From: DASQPR01 sp963836785
Lineage (GTDB): Bacteria > Actinomycetota > Actinomycetes > Mycobacteriales > Micromonosporaceae
Assembly: GCA_963836785.1 (NCBI GenBank)
Contig: CAWIKW010000001.1
Span: 124,001-188,000 of the forward strand
Direction of reading: 5' to 3'
Length of the DNA stretch: 64,000 nt
The stretch's first letter is position 1; each line of letters opens with the position of its first letter. Both the position numbers and the translations under genes were made by a program. Under the pieces are notes generated by a model. The model saw nothing but the letters and a program-made list of their open reading frames with translations. It was not told where the DNA came from and did not search any database. Positions 44,867 to 54,629 of the stretch are shown here, piece after piece.

Positions 44867-45844
44867 TCACGCGGCAAGGGGGTCGCGGGAGCCGGCAACG
44901 CCGTCGCCTCGTCGGGCATCGACGCCCCGGGCGGCATCGTTGGCGCGTCCGGCATCGTCGCCCCGGGTGGATTCGTTGCCGCGGCCGGCCGCCGCTGGCC
45001 GGCACGCGGCCGCGAGGTAGGCCGCACTCGGCCGTCGGGCCGGATCGCGGCGTAGCGCCAGGTGTACCAATGAGGTCAAGCCATCCGGCAGACCGGACAG
45101 ATCGGCCTCGGCCGACCGTACGCGCAGCGCCCACTCGTCGAACGTCGCGCTGGCAAACGGCGTGACACCGGCCGCGAGATAGCCCATCACGCAACCCCAG
45201 CCGAACACGTCGACCGCCGGGGTAAGCGGAGCCGCGAACAGCTGTTCGGGTGCGGACCAGCCGCGGCTGCAGTGAACGAGATTCGACGTCGGTGGCTGAT
45301 GGGCGTCGCGACGCGCGATCCCGAAATCGATGAGCCGCACGTCACCGCCGAAGGCGAGCAGGTTCGCCGGCTTGATGTCGCAATGGATCACGCCGCACGC
45401 ATGGATCGCCGCGATGGCGAGCGCGGACGCGTACGCGAGCTGCCACAGCCGCCGTGCGCTCAGCGGGGCGTGGCCGGCCAACGACCGGTATTCCGGCCGG
45501 TACGTGCTGACGAGGTACGGCCCGGCCCGGGACGTACCCACCTCGATCGGCGGCATGACGAACCGCTGGTCGACCGCGCGGGCCATGTCGAATTCGTGGT
45601 CGCACCGGCCGTCCCGGCGAACCGCCGCGCCGCCGGTGCGCAGGACTTTCACCGCCACTGGTCCGGTCCGGCGGGAGTGTCCACGGTAGACCACCGCCTC
45701 ACCGCCACGGCCGAGGCGACCGGTCAGCACGTACCCGCGAATGCGATTGGGGTCCGACAGCCGCAATGGGCGCACCCACGCATCGGGCGCGGACCGGTGG
45801 CGTCCCATGGGCACCGAGGCGACGACCCGTGCCGCACCGCCCAT
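44867..45844 (-). CDS. Soluble Ser/Thr protein kinase
   Basis: A 325-residue Hanks-type kinase without a membrane helix or extracellular domain. The Gly loop is LGRGGEAVVY, the ATP lysine is Lys66 in VAVKVL, the alpha-C Glu is Glu84, the catalytic loop is HCDIKPANLL (Asp156, Asn161), then DFG (Asp173) and APE. The Arg of the usual HRD is Cys, so it is a non-RD kinase and may not need activation-loop phosphorylation. The final about 40 residues are a low-complexity Gly/Asp/Ala/Arg tail encoded by an 18-bp repeat. The ATG at 45844 has GGGAGG upstream. No partner gene is adjacent and the target is unknown. Confidence 0.88.
   Translation of the reverse strand: MGGAARVVASVPMGRHRSAPDAWVRPLRLSDPNRIRGYVLTGRLGRGGEAVVYRGHSRRTGPVAVKVLRTGGAAVRRDGRCDHEFDMARAVDQRFVMPPIEVGTSRAGPYLVSTYRPEYRSLAGHAPLSARRLWQLAYASALAIAAIHACGVIHCDIKPANLLAFGGDVRLIDFGIARRDAHQPPTSNLVHCSRGWSAPEQLFAAPLTPAVDVFGWGCVMGYLAAGVTPFASATFDEWALRVRSAEADLSGLPDGLTSLVHLALRRDPARRPSAAYLAAACRPAAAGRGNESTRGDDAGRANDAARGVDARRGDGVAGSRDPLAA
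44917..44988 (-). repeat. 18-bp tandem repeat near the kinase 3' end
   Basis: Four 18-bp units begin at 44917, 44935, 44953 and 44971; alternate units resemble each other most (36-bp higher order). They encode the low-complexity C-terminal tail of the kinase and keep the frame. Confidence 0.88.
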
Positions 45845-45938
45845 CAGCTGGTCACCTCCCCGATCGCCGCCGGATGATCGGAGATGTACCCGCCCGCACG
45901 TTCATCCAATCCGGACGGCGCCGGATCGAGGGTGCTTC

Positions 45939-45980
45939 TCAGCGCGGTCGCAGGACGTCTCAGCGCGGCCGCAGGACGTC
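45939..45980 (-). repeat. 21-bp duplication containing the hemerythrin stop codon
   Basis: Two adjacent 21-bp units, 45960-45980 and 45939-45959, differ at one position. The first encodes D-V-L-R-P-R-stop; the second repeats the same codons and stop in frame, directly after the first stop. Confidence 0.97.
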
Positions 45981-46490
45981 GCGCACGCGCTCGAAAATCA
46001 CGTCGGCCGGATCCGGCGTGAGCGGTTCCGGCGGGCCGGTGACGGACGGAGTCGCGACCTCGGCCCGACGGATGAAAAGGACCTGCTCACGCAGGATGTC
46101 GGTCGGGACGGCCGAGCGCAGCGGGCCGAACTCGTCGGCTTCCTCGGCCGCGTTGTGCGCAAGTACGACACCGCGGATACGGGACAGTCGAGCGTCGAAT
46201 GACGGATCGTCGGCGCCGAGTGCGTCGAGCTCGCCCAGCGCCATCTTGATGACGGCCTCCTCAGCGAGTCGCGCGTCGATGATCGCCTCGCCACCGTCGA
46301 TCGTGTGTCTCGCCAGCGGATGGATCACCTGCGCCTCAACCGTCTCGTGGATGGCAATGAGCCGCACGAGATCGGCGAATGCGGCCGTCCGGTCGGCGCC
46401 CGTCGCGCCGCCGGCCGCGTCGAACAGCGCGGCGATGTGCGTGTGCTGAGCGATCAGAACATCGACCGCGTCGACCGGTTGCTCGCCCAT
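45960..46490 (-). CDS. Hemerythrin-like HHE-domain protein
   Basis: A 176-residue four-helix protein. The first helix begins with VDVLIAQHTHIAALFDA; the helices with LIAIHETVEAQVIHPLAR and VVLAHNAAEEADEFGPL supply the further His/Glu ligands of a di-iron centre. Such proteins bind oxygen or nitric oxide or sense iron/redox in actinobacteria. The ATG at 46490 is preceded by GAGGAGG; a longer open frame to 46595 is not needed. The 3' end including the stop codon is duplicated in tandem. No operon partner is apparent. Confidence 0.87.
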   Translation of the reverse strand: MGEQPVDAVDVLIAQHTHIAALFDAAGGATGADRTAAFADLVRLIAIHETVEAQVIHPLARHTIDGGEAIIDARLAEEAVIKMALGELDALGADDPSFDARLSRIRGVVLAHNAAEEADEFGPLRSAVPTDILREQVLFIRRAEVATPSVTGPPEPLTPDPADVIFERVRDVLRPR

Positions 46491-46649
46491 GCGTGCCTCC
46501 TCGCGGACCTTGGCACTGTTGTACCCCTGATCCAGGTCGGGCACACGGCTTCCGCCCGGAAACGCCACCGCCATCCGACCATCGGTGGACGCCATCGTTA
46601 AGCGCCATCGGCACCCGACATCGACGAGGTGCCGCCGACGGCCGATGGT

Positions 46650-46720
46650 GGCTCAGTGGGGCTCGGTCGGCTCAGTGGGGCTCGGTCGTGGCTCGGCGGG
46701 CTCGGTTGGCTCAGTCGCTC
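46650..46720 (-). repeat. 19-bp tandem repeats next to the DedA stop codon
   Basis: A 19-bp unit (GGCTCAGTGGGGCTCGGTC on the plus strand) is repeated exactly at 46650 and 46669, then decays over 46688-46720, where it reaches the TGA stop of the DedA gene (TCA on the plus strand). Confidence 0.9.
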
Positions 46721-47409
46721 ACCCGGCGCTCGGGCGCGCCAACGTGATCGTCGGCGGCCGAATCATCCGCGTCGTCCACGTCGTCCACGTCCTCGGCGTC
46801 CTTGCGCCGCTCGGAGCGATGCCGCCGCACGGTCCACGCGATGACCGCGACCACGACCACGATGCCGACGACCGCCGCCGTGGCCGGTCCGAGCGCCTTC
46901 TCGATCTCTCGGTAGGAGTTCCCGGCCAGGAAGCCGAGGAGCACCGATCCGACGCCCCACGTGACAGCGCCGATGATGTTGTACGTCAGGAATCGCCCGT
47001 ACCCGAGGCGGACCGTTCCGGCGAGAAACGGGATGACCGCACGGAGGAACGCGATGTAACGGCCCGCGAGGACAGCGGGTCCGCCGTGGTCCAGAAGGAA
47101 CCGCCGGGCCCGCTCGACCCGACGCTCCCGACGGCGCAGCACGCGGGTCTGCAGCAGTCGCCCGCCGTAGCGCCGGCCGAGCAGATAGCCGATGTTGTCG
47201 CCGAGGATGGCCGCCACCACCACGATGACGCACAGCAGGACAACCGAAGCGTTGCCGCGGCTGGCGGCCACGCCACCGAGGATCGCAGCCGTCTCACCAG
47301 GCACCACGAAGCCCACGAAGACCGCGTCCTCGGCGAACACCAGCAGCCCCACGGTCAGGTAAATCGCGAGACCATGCAGCGCCAGCACCCGCTCGACGAG
47401 CGAGCCCAT
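46711..47409 (-). CDS. DedA family membrane protein
   Basis: A 232-residue integral membrane protein of the DedA/VTT (SNARE-associated) family, now linked to undecaprenyl-phosphate or phospholipid flipping. Characteristic parts are FVGFVVPGETAAILGG with the conserved Glu, GDNIGYLLGRRYGGRLL, the amphipathic FLDHGGPAVLAGRYIAFLRAVIPFLAG segment with the key Arg residues, and YGRFLTYNIIGAVTWGV. Four to five helices are expected and the C-terminus is basic, then acidic (DVDDVDDADD). Start at the ATG at 47409. It is a single gene, with short repeats around its stop. Confidence 0.92.
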   Translation of the reverse strand: MGSLVERVLALHGLAIYLTVGLLVFAEDAVFVGFVVPGETAAILGGVAASRGNASVVLLCVIVVVAAILGDNIGYLLGRRYGGRLLQTRVLRRRERRVERARRFLLDHGGPAVLAGRYIAFLRAVIPFLAGTVRLGYGRFLTYNIIGAVTWGVGSVLLGFLAGNSYREIEKALGPATAAVVGIVVVVAVIAWTVRRHRSERRKDAEDVDDVDDADDSAADDHVGAPERRVSD

Positions 47410-47533
47410 TATGTGGTCGACCTGTGCGTCATCTCTTCACAAGTTACTCATGCGATCCGACATTCCGGCATACGACGCGGACGCAGTGATCCGCGTGACA
47501 CAGGTCCGCCGCGCGCGGGCGCCGCGGCAGCCC

Positions 47534-47556
47534 GGGATCAAGGGATCAAGGGATCA
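47534..47556 (-). repeat. 8-bp tandem repeat across the quinone oxidoreductase stop codon
   Basis: GGGATCAA occurs twice (47534, 47542), then GGGATCA at 47550. On the coding strand the unit is the gene's last codons (ATC-CCT-TGA) repeated past the stop. Confidence 0.92.
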
Positions 47557-48508
47557 GCACGAGCTTTCCCGTGGTACGGCGAGCCTCCAGATCCGCATGG
47601 GCCCGTGCCGCGTCGGCGAGCGGATACCGCCCACCGATGCGGATGTCGAGCGAACCATCGGCCACCCATCGCAGTACGTCGTCGGCACGCCGAGCGAGAT
47701 CGGCCGGGGTGTCGATGAAATGTCCGAGCGTCGGCCGCGTCAGGTAGATCGAACCGGCCGCTGACAACCGTTGCACGTCGACCGGCGGCACCGGGCCGCT
47801 CGCGGCTCCGTACACCACGAGGACGCCATGCCGCCGTACACTCGCGAGGCTCGCGTCGAACGTCGATGCCCCGACGCCGTCGTACACCGCGGCGACGCCC
47901 TCGCCGTCGGTCAGCGCACGCACCTTGTCGGCGATCCCGTCGTAGCCGAGGATCTCGGCCGCGCCGGCGTCCCGGGCCAGTTCAGCCTTCTCCGGTGTCG
48001 ACACCGTGCCGATGACGCGGGCGCCCATCCGACTGGCGAGTTGGGTCAACAACAGGCCCATGCCGCCGGCCGCGGCGTGCACCAGAACCGTATCGCCCGC
48101 CTTGACTGGGTAGCTGTCGCGCAGCAGGTAGTGGGCGGTCATGCCCTGCAGGAGCGTGGCCGCCGCCGTCTCGTCGGCCACCCCGTCCGGGATCGGTACG
48201 ACGCGCTCGGCCCGGGCGACGGCCAGTTCCGCGTACGCTCCGGCGAAGTTCGTCGATCCGACGTGCTGCCCGACCGAGACGGCCCCGACGCCCTCCCCGA
48301 CGGCCACCACCTCACCGGCGCCCTCGGTGCCCAGGGTGATCGGCAGGTCCGCCCGATACTGCCCGGACCGGTGGTACGTATCGATGAAGTTCACTCCGGC
48401 CGCCGCCAGGCGGACCACCACCTCGCCCGGGCCGGGGCTCGGCTCCGGCACGTCGTCAACGGTTAAAGCCTCGACGCCGCCATGCCGATGAACCCGTACC
48501 GCCTTCAT
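47546..48508 (-). CDS. Quinone oxidoreductase (zeta-crystallin type MDR)
   Basis: A 320-residue zinc-free medium-chain reductase of the QOR subfamily, NADPH-dependent one-electron reduction of quinones. It begins with MKAVRVHRHGG, has AAGVNFIDTYHRSGQY (the QOR signature), LGTEGAGEVVAVG and the cofactor site VHAAAGGMGLLLTQLASRMGARVIG. No structural-zinc lobe. The ATG at 48508 was chosen because the family starts there; upstream codons are not conserved-looking. Single gene. Its stop codon is inside an 8-bp repeat. Confidence 0.92.
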   Translation of the reverse strand: MKAVRVHRHGGVEALTVDDVPEPSPGPGEVVVRLAAAGVNFIDTYHRSGQYRADLPITLGTEGAGEVVAVGEGVGAVSVGQHVGSTNFAGAYAELAVARAERVVPIPDGVADETAAATLLQGMTAHYLLRDSYPVKAGDTVLVHAAAGGMGLLLTQLASRMGARVIGTVSTPEKAELARDAGAAEILGYDGIADKVRALTDGEGVAAVYDGVGASTFDASLASVRRHGVLVVYGAASGPVPPVDVQRLSAAGSIYLTRPTLGHFIDTPADLARRADDVLRWVADGSLDIRIGGRYPLADAARAHADLEARRTTGKLVLIP

Positions 48509-49016
48509 GTAACCCCCACATAACTCTCGCTGGCCCTGTGCGTCGCAGATCGCGGTCATCCCAGGTCGCCGTCATCGCCGATCGCCGTCATCGCCGACTC
48601 GACGGGACTCGCGTGCGGCCGTTCGTGTCGTTCACGTCGTTCGTACCGCGTGTCCGGATCAACTTTCGCACGACGCTCCCGCCGCTCCCAGTGCCACCCC
48701 GATCACCCCGGCACCAGATGTCCGTCCCCGAGCCATTCGCCTACCCTGCGTAGTCACTCATACCCACTAAGTGGCTGAATGACGTGCTCGACGAATTCCA
48801 TTGATAACGCATTTGTCGCGCACCGAATGGGGCACGGAGGACCTTCGGACTCGCGTTATAGACGCTTCGTCACTACCCAATTACGTGCAGTATTCGGATT
48901 CGGACACACGGGCCCTGACCAGGCACCTACTTCCCCGATTCGCGCTCAATCTCGGTGAAAATCGGCACCGTCGCAGAACTGGCAAATCGGAAAAGTCATC
49001 GTTTATCATTTCTGCC
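48509..49016. other. 508-nt gap before the D,D-carboxypeptidase, with 16-bp repeats
   Basis: No gene supported. At 48548-48595 three 16-bp units (GATCGCCGTCATCGCC type) are tandemly repeated. The right half (about 48755-49016) is clearly more AT-rich than the window and probably contains the promoter and a long leader of the downstream gene; no known riboswitch was recognised. Confidence 0.5.
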
Positions 49017-50303
49017 ATGCGATCCTTACCCCCCATCACAGCGCACAATGCAAAGTCGACGATTCAGCGCCATTGGCGTGCCGGTATCGCTGTAATTGCA
49101 GGGCTACTGGTGGTAATCGTCGCGACCGCGCCATGGCATGGCGACTCGAACCCGAAGCCGGCGGCGGACAGCACAAGCACCGCCACCACGCACGCAACCT
49201 CGAAGGCGACGGCGAAGGCGGCCGCGCCGAAGCCCAAGGTTCAGGTCAGCAACGGCGTCGTGAAGATCAACGCTCCGGTGACGCTGCGGGCCAGCGGCAA
49301 GACCAAGTTGCCCTGGCCGTCCAAGGGCCAGGCCTCCATCAGCGTCGCCGGCGTCGGCTCGTTCGGCACGTCCGGCTCCAAGGCCCCGGTGCCGACCGCG
49401 AGTGTGGCCAAGGCCATGACCGCGTACCTGATCCTCAAGCACCACCCGCTGAAGGGTCACCCCTTGAAGCTGCGAGTGCACCGCAATGAGGCACTGGCGT
49501 TCCGTCACGAGGTGGCCATGGGCCAGTCGCTGGTTCCGGTGCGCTCCGGCGAGGTGCTCACCGAGCGCCAGGCCCTGCAGGCGCTGATGCTGGCGTCGGC
49601 CGACAACATGGCGAAGATCCTCGCTCGTTGGGATGCCGGCAGCGTGCCCGCGTTCCTCAAGAAGATGAACGCCGAGGCCAAGGCGCTGGGCATGACGCAC
49701 ACGCACTACACCGACCCGTCGGGCTACGACAAGCGGACGAAGTCGACCGTGGTCGACCAGATGAGGCTGGCCGACGTGGCCCTGCGCCTGCCGGGCTTCC
49801 AGGCGGTCGTGTCTCAGCGCACCGCGGTCATCCCGGTGGCGGGCAAGATCAAGAACTTCAACAAGCTGCTGGGCGAGCCGGGTGTCGTCGGCATCAAGAC
49901 CGGTTCGATGAGCGCGGCCGGCGGATGCCTGTCGTTCGCCGCGAAGGCCAAGGTCGCCGGCAAGACCGTGACGATCCTCGGCACCGTACTCGGCCAGCGC
50001 AGCGGATCGATCGGCGACCTGAATCAGGCGTTCGTGTCGAGCCACAACCTGTTGGCCGCCGTCCACCAGGCGGTTCGACCGGTCAAGATCGTCCAGAAGA
50101 ACCAGGTCGTGGCGAAGGTCCCGGGCACGAAGACGGTGCTGGTGTCGGCGAACGACGTGACGATCCCGGGCTGGCGCGGCCTGGTCCTGCCGAGCCACGT
50201 GACGGCGTCGGTGAAGACCGGAGCAGTCAATGGGACAAAGGTCGGCACGCTGACCGTCGGCCACGTCGGCAAGGCGACCCTCGTCGTCCGCAACACGCAC
50301 TGA
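49017..50303 (+). CDS. D-alanyl-D-alanine carboxypeptidase (S11, DacA/PBP5-like)
   Basis: A 428-residue penicillin-binding carboxypeptidase trimming peptidoglycan pentapeptides. The N-terminus has a membrane anchor (residues 23-38, IAVIAGLLVVIVATAP) and a Thr/Ala/Lys-rich extracellular linker. The active site is S-V-A-K (Ser129, Lys132), the second motif S-A-D (194-196, Asp instead of the classical Asn) and the third K-T-G (294-296). A C-terminal beta domain (VSANDVTIPGWRGLVLP) follows. The start ATG at 49017 lies in a less GC-rich leader; upstream frame continuation is not convincing. The gene is ended by the strong hairpin at 50332. The SxD variant may lower transpeptidation activity. Confidence 0.9.
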   Translation: MRSLPPITAHNAKSTIQRHWRAGIAVIAGLLVVIVATAPWHGDSNPKPAADSTSTATTHATSKATAKAAAPKPKVQVSNGVVKINAPVTLRASGKTKLPWPSKGQASISVAGVGSFGTSGSKAPVPTASVAKAMTAYLILKHHPLKGHPLKLRVHRNEALAFRHEVAMGQSLVPVRSGEVLTERQALQALMLASADNMAKILARWDAGSVPAFLKKMNAEAKALGMTHTHYTDPSGYDKRTKSTVVDQMRLADVALRLPGFQAVVSQRTAVIPVAGKIKNFNKLLGEPGVVGIKTGSMSAAGGCLSFAAKAKVAGKTVTILGTVLGQRSGSIGDLNQAFVSSHNLLAAVHQAVRPVKIVQKNQVVAKVPGTKTVLVSANDVTIPGWRGLVLPSHVTASVKTGAVNGTKVGTLTVGHVGKATLVVRNTH

Positions 50304-50331
50304 TCCACGAAGTATCGCTTTACATCGCACG

Positions 50332-50371
50332 ATGATCAGGGCCCGACCGCCAGCGGTCGGGCCCTGATCAT
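50332..50371. terminator. Strong bidirectional terminator
   Basis: A perfect 18-bp inverted repeat (arms ATGATCAGGGCCCGACCG and CGGTCGGGCCCTGATCAT) with the loop CCAG sits between the convergent carboxypeptidase and ABC-ATPase genes, 28 nt and 16 nt from their stops. Confidence 0.88.
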
Positions 50372-50387
50372 GTCTGTGCTAGGGGTG

Positions 50388-52517
<2,130 letters not shown>

Positions 52518-52634
52518 GCGCAATCACTCCTCACCGTGTCACCAAAGCGCCTGACCGACGGTCCGCGCACTCCGTGTGATCGCGATCGGCCGAGGGATCC
52601 CGCACGCGGACGAGATCGATCGCGCGACAACCGC

Positions 52635-53546
52635 TCATCGACGACGCAGCCGCACGTCGAACGCATCGCGGAGAGCGTCGCCGATGAGGTTGCAGGCCAT
52701 CACCGTCGCGACGAGGCAGATCCCGACCGGGTAGACGAGCCACCAGTAGCCGTTGAGGACCTCGGTCACGCTGTTGGCGACCTGCGATCCCCAGTCGGTC
52801 TTCGGGAACTGGATGCCGAAGCCGAGGAAGCCGAGTGCCGCCACGGCGAGGATCGCTTCGGCGATCTGGAACGTGATGTTGACGATGACCGTGCCGAGCG
52901 CGTTCGGGATCAGGTGCCGATAGATCAGCCGTCGCTGGGTCGCGCCCATGACCTTGGCGGCCGAGACGAAGTCGCGCACCCGCAGTGTCAGCACCTCGCC
53001 CCGGACCAGGCGCGCCGACGCGAGCCAGGAGAACACCCCGAGGATCGCCGACAGCGTGATCACCGAGGAGCCGTACCGCACCGAGACGATAAGCACGACG
53101 AACAGGAACGGGATCGACAGCAGGACGTCGACGATGCGCATCATGACGGCGTCGACGATGCCGCCGGCGAGGCCAGCGATGGCGCCCCAGAGGGTGCCGA
53201 TCACGGTGGCGATCGCGGCGGCGAGGAACCCGATCTCGAGCGAGGCCTGACCGCCCTTCATCAGCCGACCCAACACGTCGAACCCCACGTCATCGGTGCC
53301 GAGCGGATGTCCGGGGCCGGGCGGCTGATCGGTGAGCAACACGTTCGCGTCGACCTGGTTGGTGTGGTAGACGAACGGACCGAGGAAGGAGAACAAGACG
53401 AAGAACAGCAGGATCGCGACACCGACGACGGCAAGCCGGTTCGACGCGAACTCGCGCAGCGCGAGCCGCCACCCACTCTGTACGGCGTGGACCTCACCAC
53501 CCTCAGGGGCGGCGTCAGGTGTGGTCATCAAGTCCAGCTGTGTCAT
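52635..53546 (-). CDS. Opp-type ABC permease (OppC-like)
   Basis: A 303-residue permease with an N-terminal cytosolic stretch, a first helix (LAVVGVAILLFFVLFSFLGPF), then PPGPGHPLGTDDVGFDVLGRLMKGGQASLEIG before the core five helices. The EAA loop reads VSAAKVMGATQRRLIYRHLIPN. It pairs with the OppB-like protein encoded 16 nt upstream. Translocates the solute captured by the family-5 receptor of this operon. The substrate (peptide, sugar or aromatic compound) is unknown. Confidence 0.93.
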   Translation of the reverse strand: MTQLDLMTTPDAAPEGGEVHAVQSGWRLALREFASNRLAVVGVAILLFFVLFSFLGPFVYHTNQVDANVLLTDQPPGPGHPLGTDDVGFDVLGRLMKGGQASLEIGFLAAAIATVIGTLWGAIAGLAGGIVDAVMMRIVDVLLSIPFLFVVLIVSVRYGSSVITLSAILGVFSWLASARLVRGEVLTLRVRDFVSAAKVMGATQRRLIYRHLIPNALGTVIVNITFQIAEAILAVAALGFLGFGIQFPKTDWGSQVANSVTEVLNGYWWLVYPVGICLVATVMACNLIGDALRDAFDVRLRRR

Positions 53547-53562
53547 GGCGCGCTCCTGACTC

Positions 53563-54510
53563 TCAGACCAACCGGATGCGCGGATCGGCGACCGTCAGCG
53601 CGATATCGGCGACGAAGTTCCCCGCGACGGTGAGGACGGCGCCGACCAGGGTGTAGGCGAGCAGGACTTGGAAGTCCTGGCGTTGCAGGCTGTTCACGAA
53701 CAGCAGTCCCAGTCCGTTGATGTTGAACAGCGCCTCAATGAGGAGATTGCCGGCGAGGAGCGCGGGGATCGACAGACCGACCAGAGTGACCATCGGCAGC
53801 GCCGCGTTGCGGACAAGATGTCGCAGCAGGACCAGTCGCGTCGACAGACCCTTGGCCCGCGCGACCTTGATGTAGTCGTGCGCGAGCACGTCGAGCGCCG
53901 ACGATCGCTGATAGCGCGAATAGGTGGCGACGTTCGTCGCGGTGAGCGCGACGATCGGCAGAATGATGTCCTTGAAGTCGGCGAGCGCGCCGCCGAGTGT
54001 CTGCGACTGCGGGACGTTCGGGTTCACCAGGTTCAGGTTGAACACGAAGATCTGGATCAACAACACGCCGAACAGGAACACCGGCATGGAGAACAGCGTG
54101 AACGAGATCGCCGTCGCGATGTTGTCGCCGATGCTATTGCGCTTCACCGCCTGGTAGATGCCGAGCGGGATCGCGATGAGGATCGCGAGCGCGACCGACG
54201 TTCCGGACAGGAACGCGGACAGCGGTGCGCGCTCGCCGAGAATGGCCGTGACCGACTGGTTCAGCACGTATGAGAAGCCCAGGTTGCCGTGCAATAGCTG
54301 GTTCAGATAGTCGAGGAACTGAACGAGGAACGGCTTGAGGTAACCGTGCGCCTGGTTGTAGTCGTGCACCGCCTGCGGTGTCGCCCGTACGCCGAGGGCG
54401 GCCCGCCCGGGTGACGGTGCGATGACATGCAACAGCGTGAACGTGGCGAACGCGATGCCGATGAGCACGACGATCGCGGTGAGCGAACGGCGGATGAGGT
54501 ATCGGGTCAT
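53563..54510 (-). CDS. Opp-type ABC permease (OppB-like)
   Basis: A 315-residue six-helix permease. It starts MTRYLIRRSLTAIVVLIGIAF, has the HVIAPSPGRAALG periplasmic segment of the DppB/OppB group and an EAA loop around HDYIKVARAKGLSTRLVLLRHLVRNA. The ATG at 54510 is preceded by a stretch of degenerate repeats and a strong hairpin that separates it from the receptor gene, so it is probably expressed at a lower level than the receptor. Confidence 0.93.
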   Translation of the reverse strand: MTRYLIRRSLTAIVVLIGIAFATFTLLHVIAPSPGRAALGVRATPQAVHDYNQAHGYLKPFLVQFLDYLNQLLHGNLGFSYVLNQSVTAILGERAPLSAFLSGTSVALAILIAIPLGIYQAVKRNSIGDNIATAISFTLFSMPVFLFGVLLIQIFVFNLNLVNPNVPQSQTLGGALADFKDIILPIVALTATNVATYSRYQRSSALDVLAHDYIKVARAKGLSTRLVLLRHLVRNAALPMVTLVGLSIPALLAGNLLIEALFNINGLGLLFVNSLQRQDFQVLLAYTLVGAVLTVAGNFVADIALTVADPRIRLV

Positions 54511-54514
54511 GCGA

Positions 54515-54575
54515 GGCGTCCTAGCTCGAGGCGTTCTGGCTCAAGGCGGCTAGCTGGTGGCGGCTAGCTCAAGGG
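54515..54575 (-). repeat. Degenerate 14-15 bp repeats between receptor and permease genes
   Basis: On the minus strand four units of the form TTGAGCTAGCCGCC follow one another with changes. They lie after the hairpin and immediately before the OppB-like start codon. Confidence 0.65.
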
Positions 54576-54578
54576 CGC

Positions 54579-54618
54579 GGACCCGTCGACCACGGCGCAG
54601 ACCGTGGTCGACGGATCC
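54579..54618 (-). terminator. Intra-operon hairpin (attenuator) after the receptor gene
   Basis: Arms GGACCCGTCGACCACGG and CCGTGGTCGACGGATCC (16 of 17 paired) enclose a 6-nt loop, 11 nt after the receptor stop. It probably stabilises the receptor mRNA and reduces read-through into the permeases. Confidence 0.8.
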
Positions 54619-54629
54619 CACGCTCGCGA

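Noticed and set aside
44917..44988. Regular repeats considered as a CRISPR array
   Set aside because: Units are adjacent without spacers and stay in frame within the kinase coding sequence; no cas gene is in the window.
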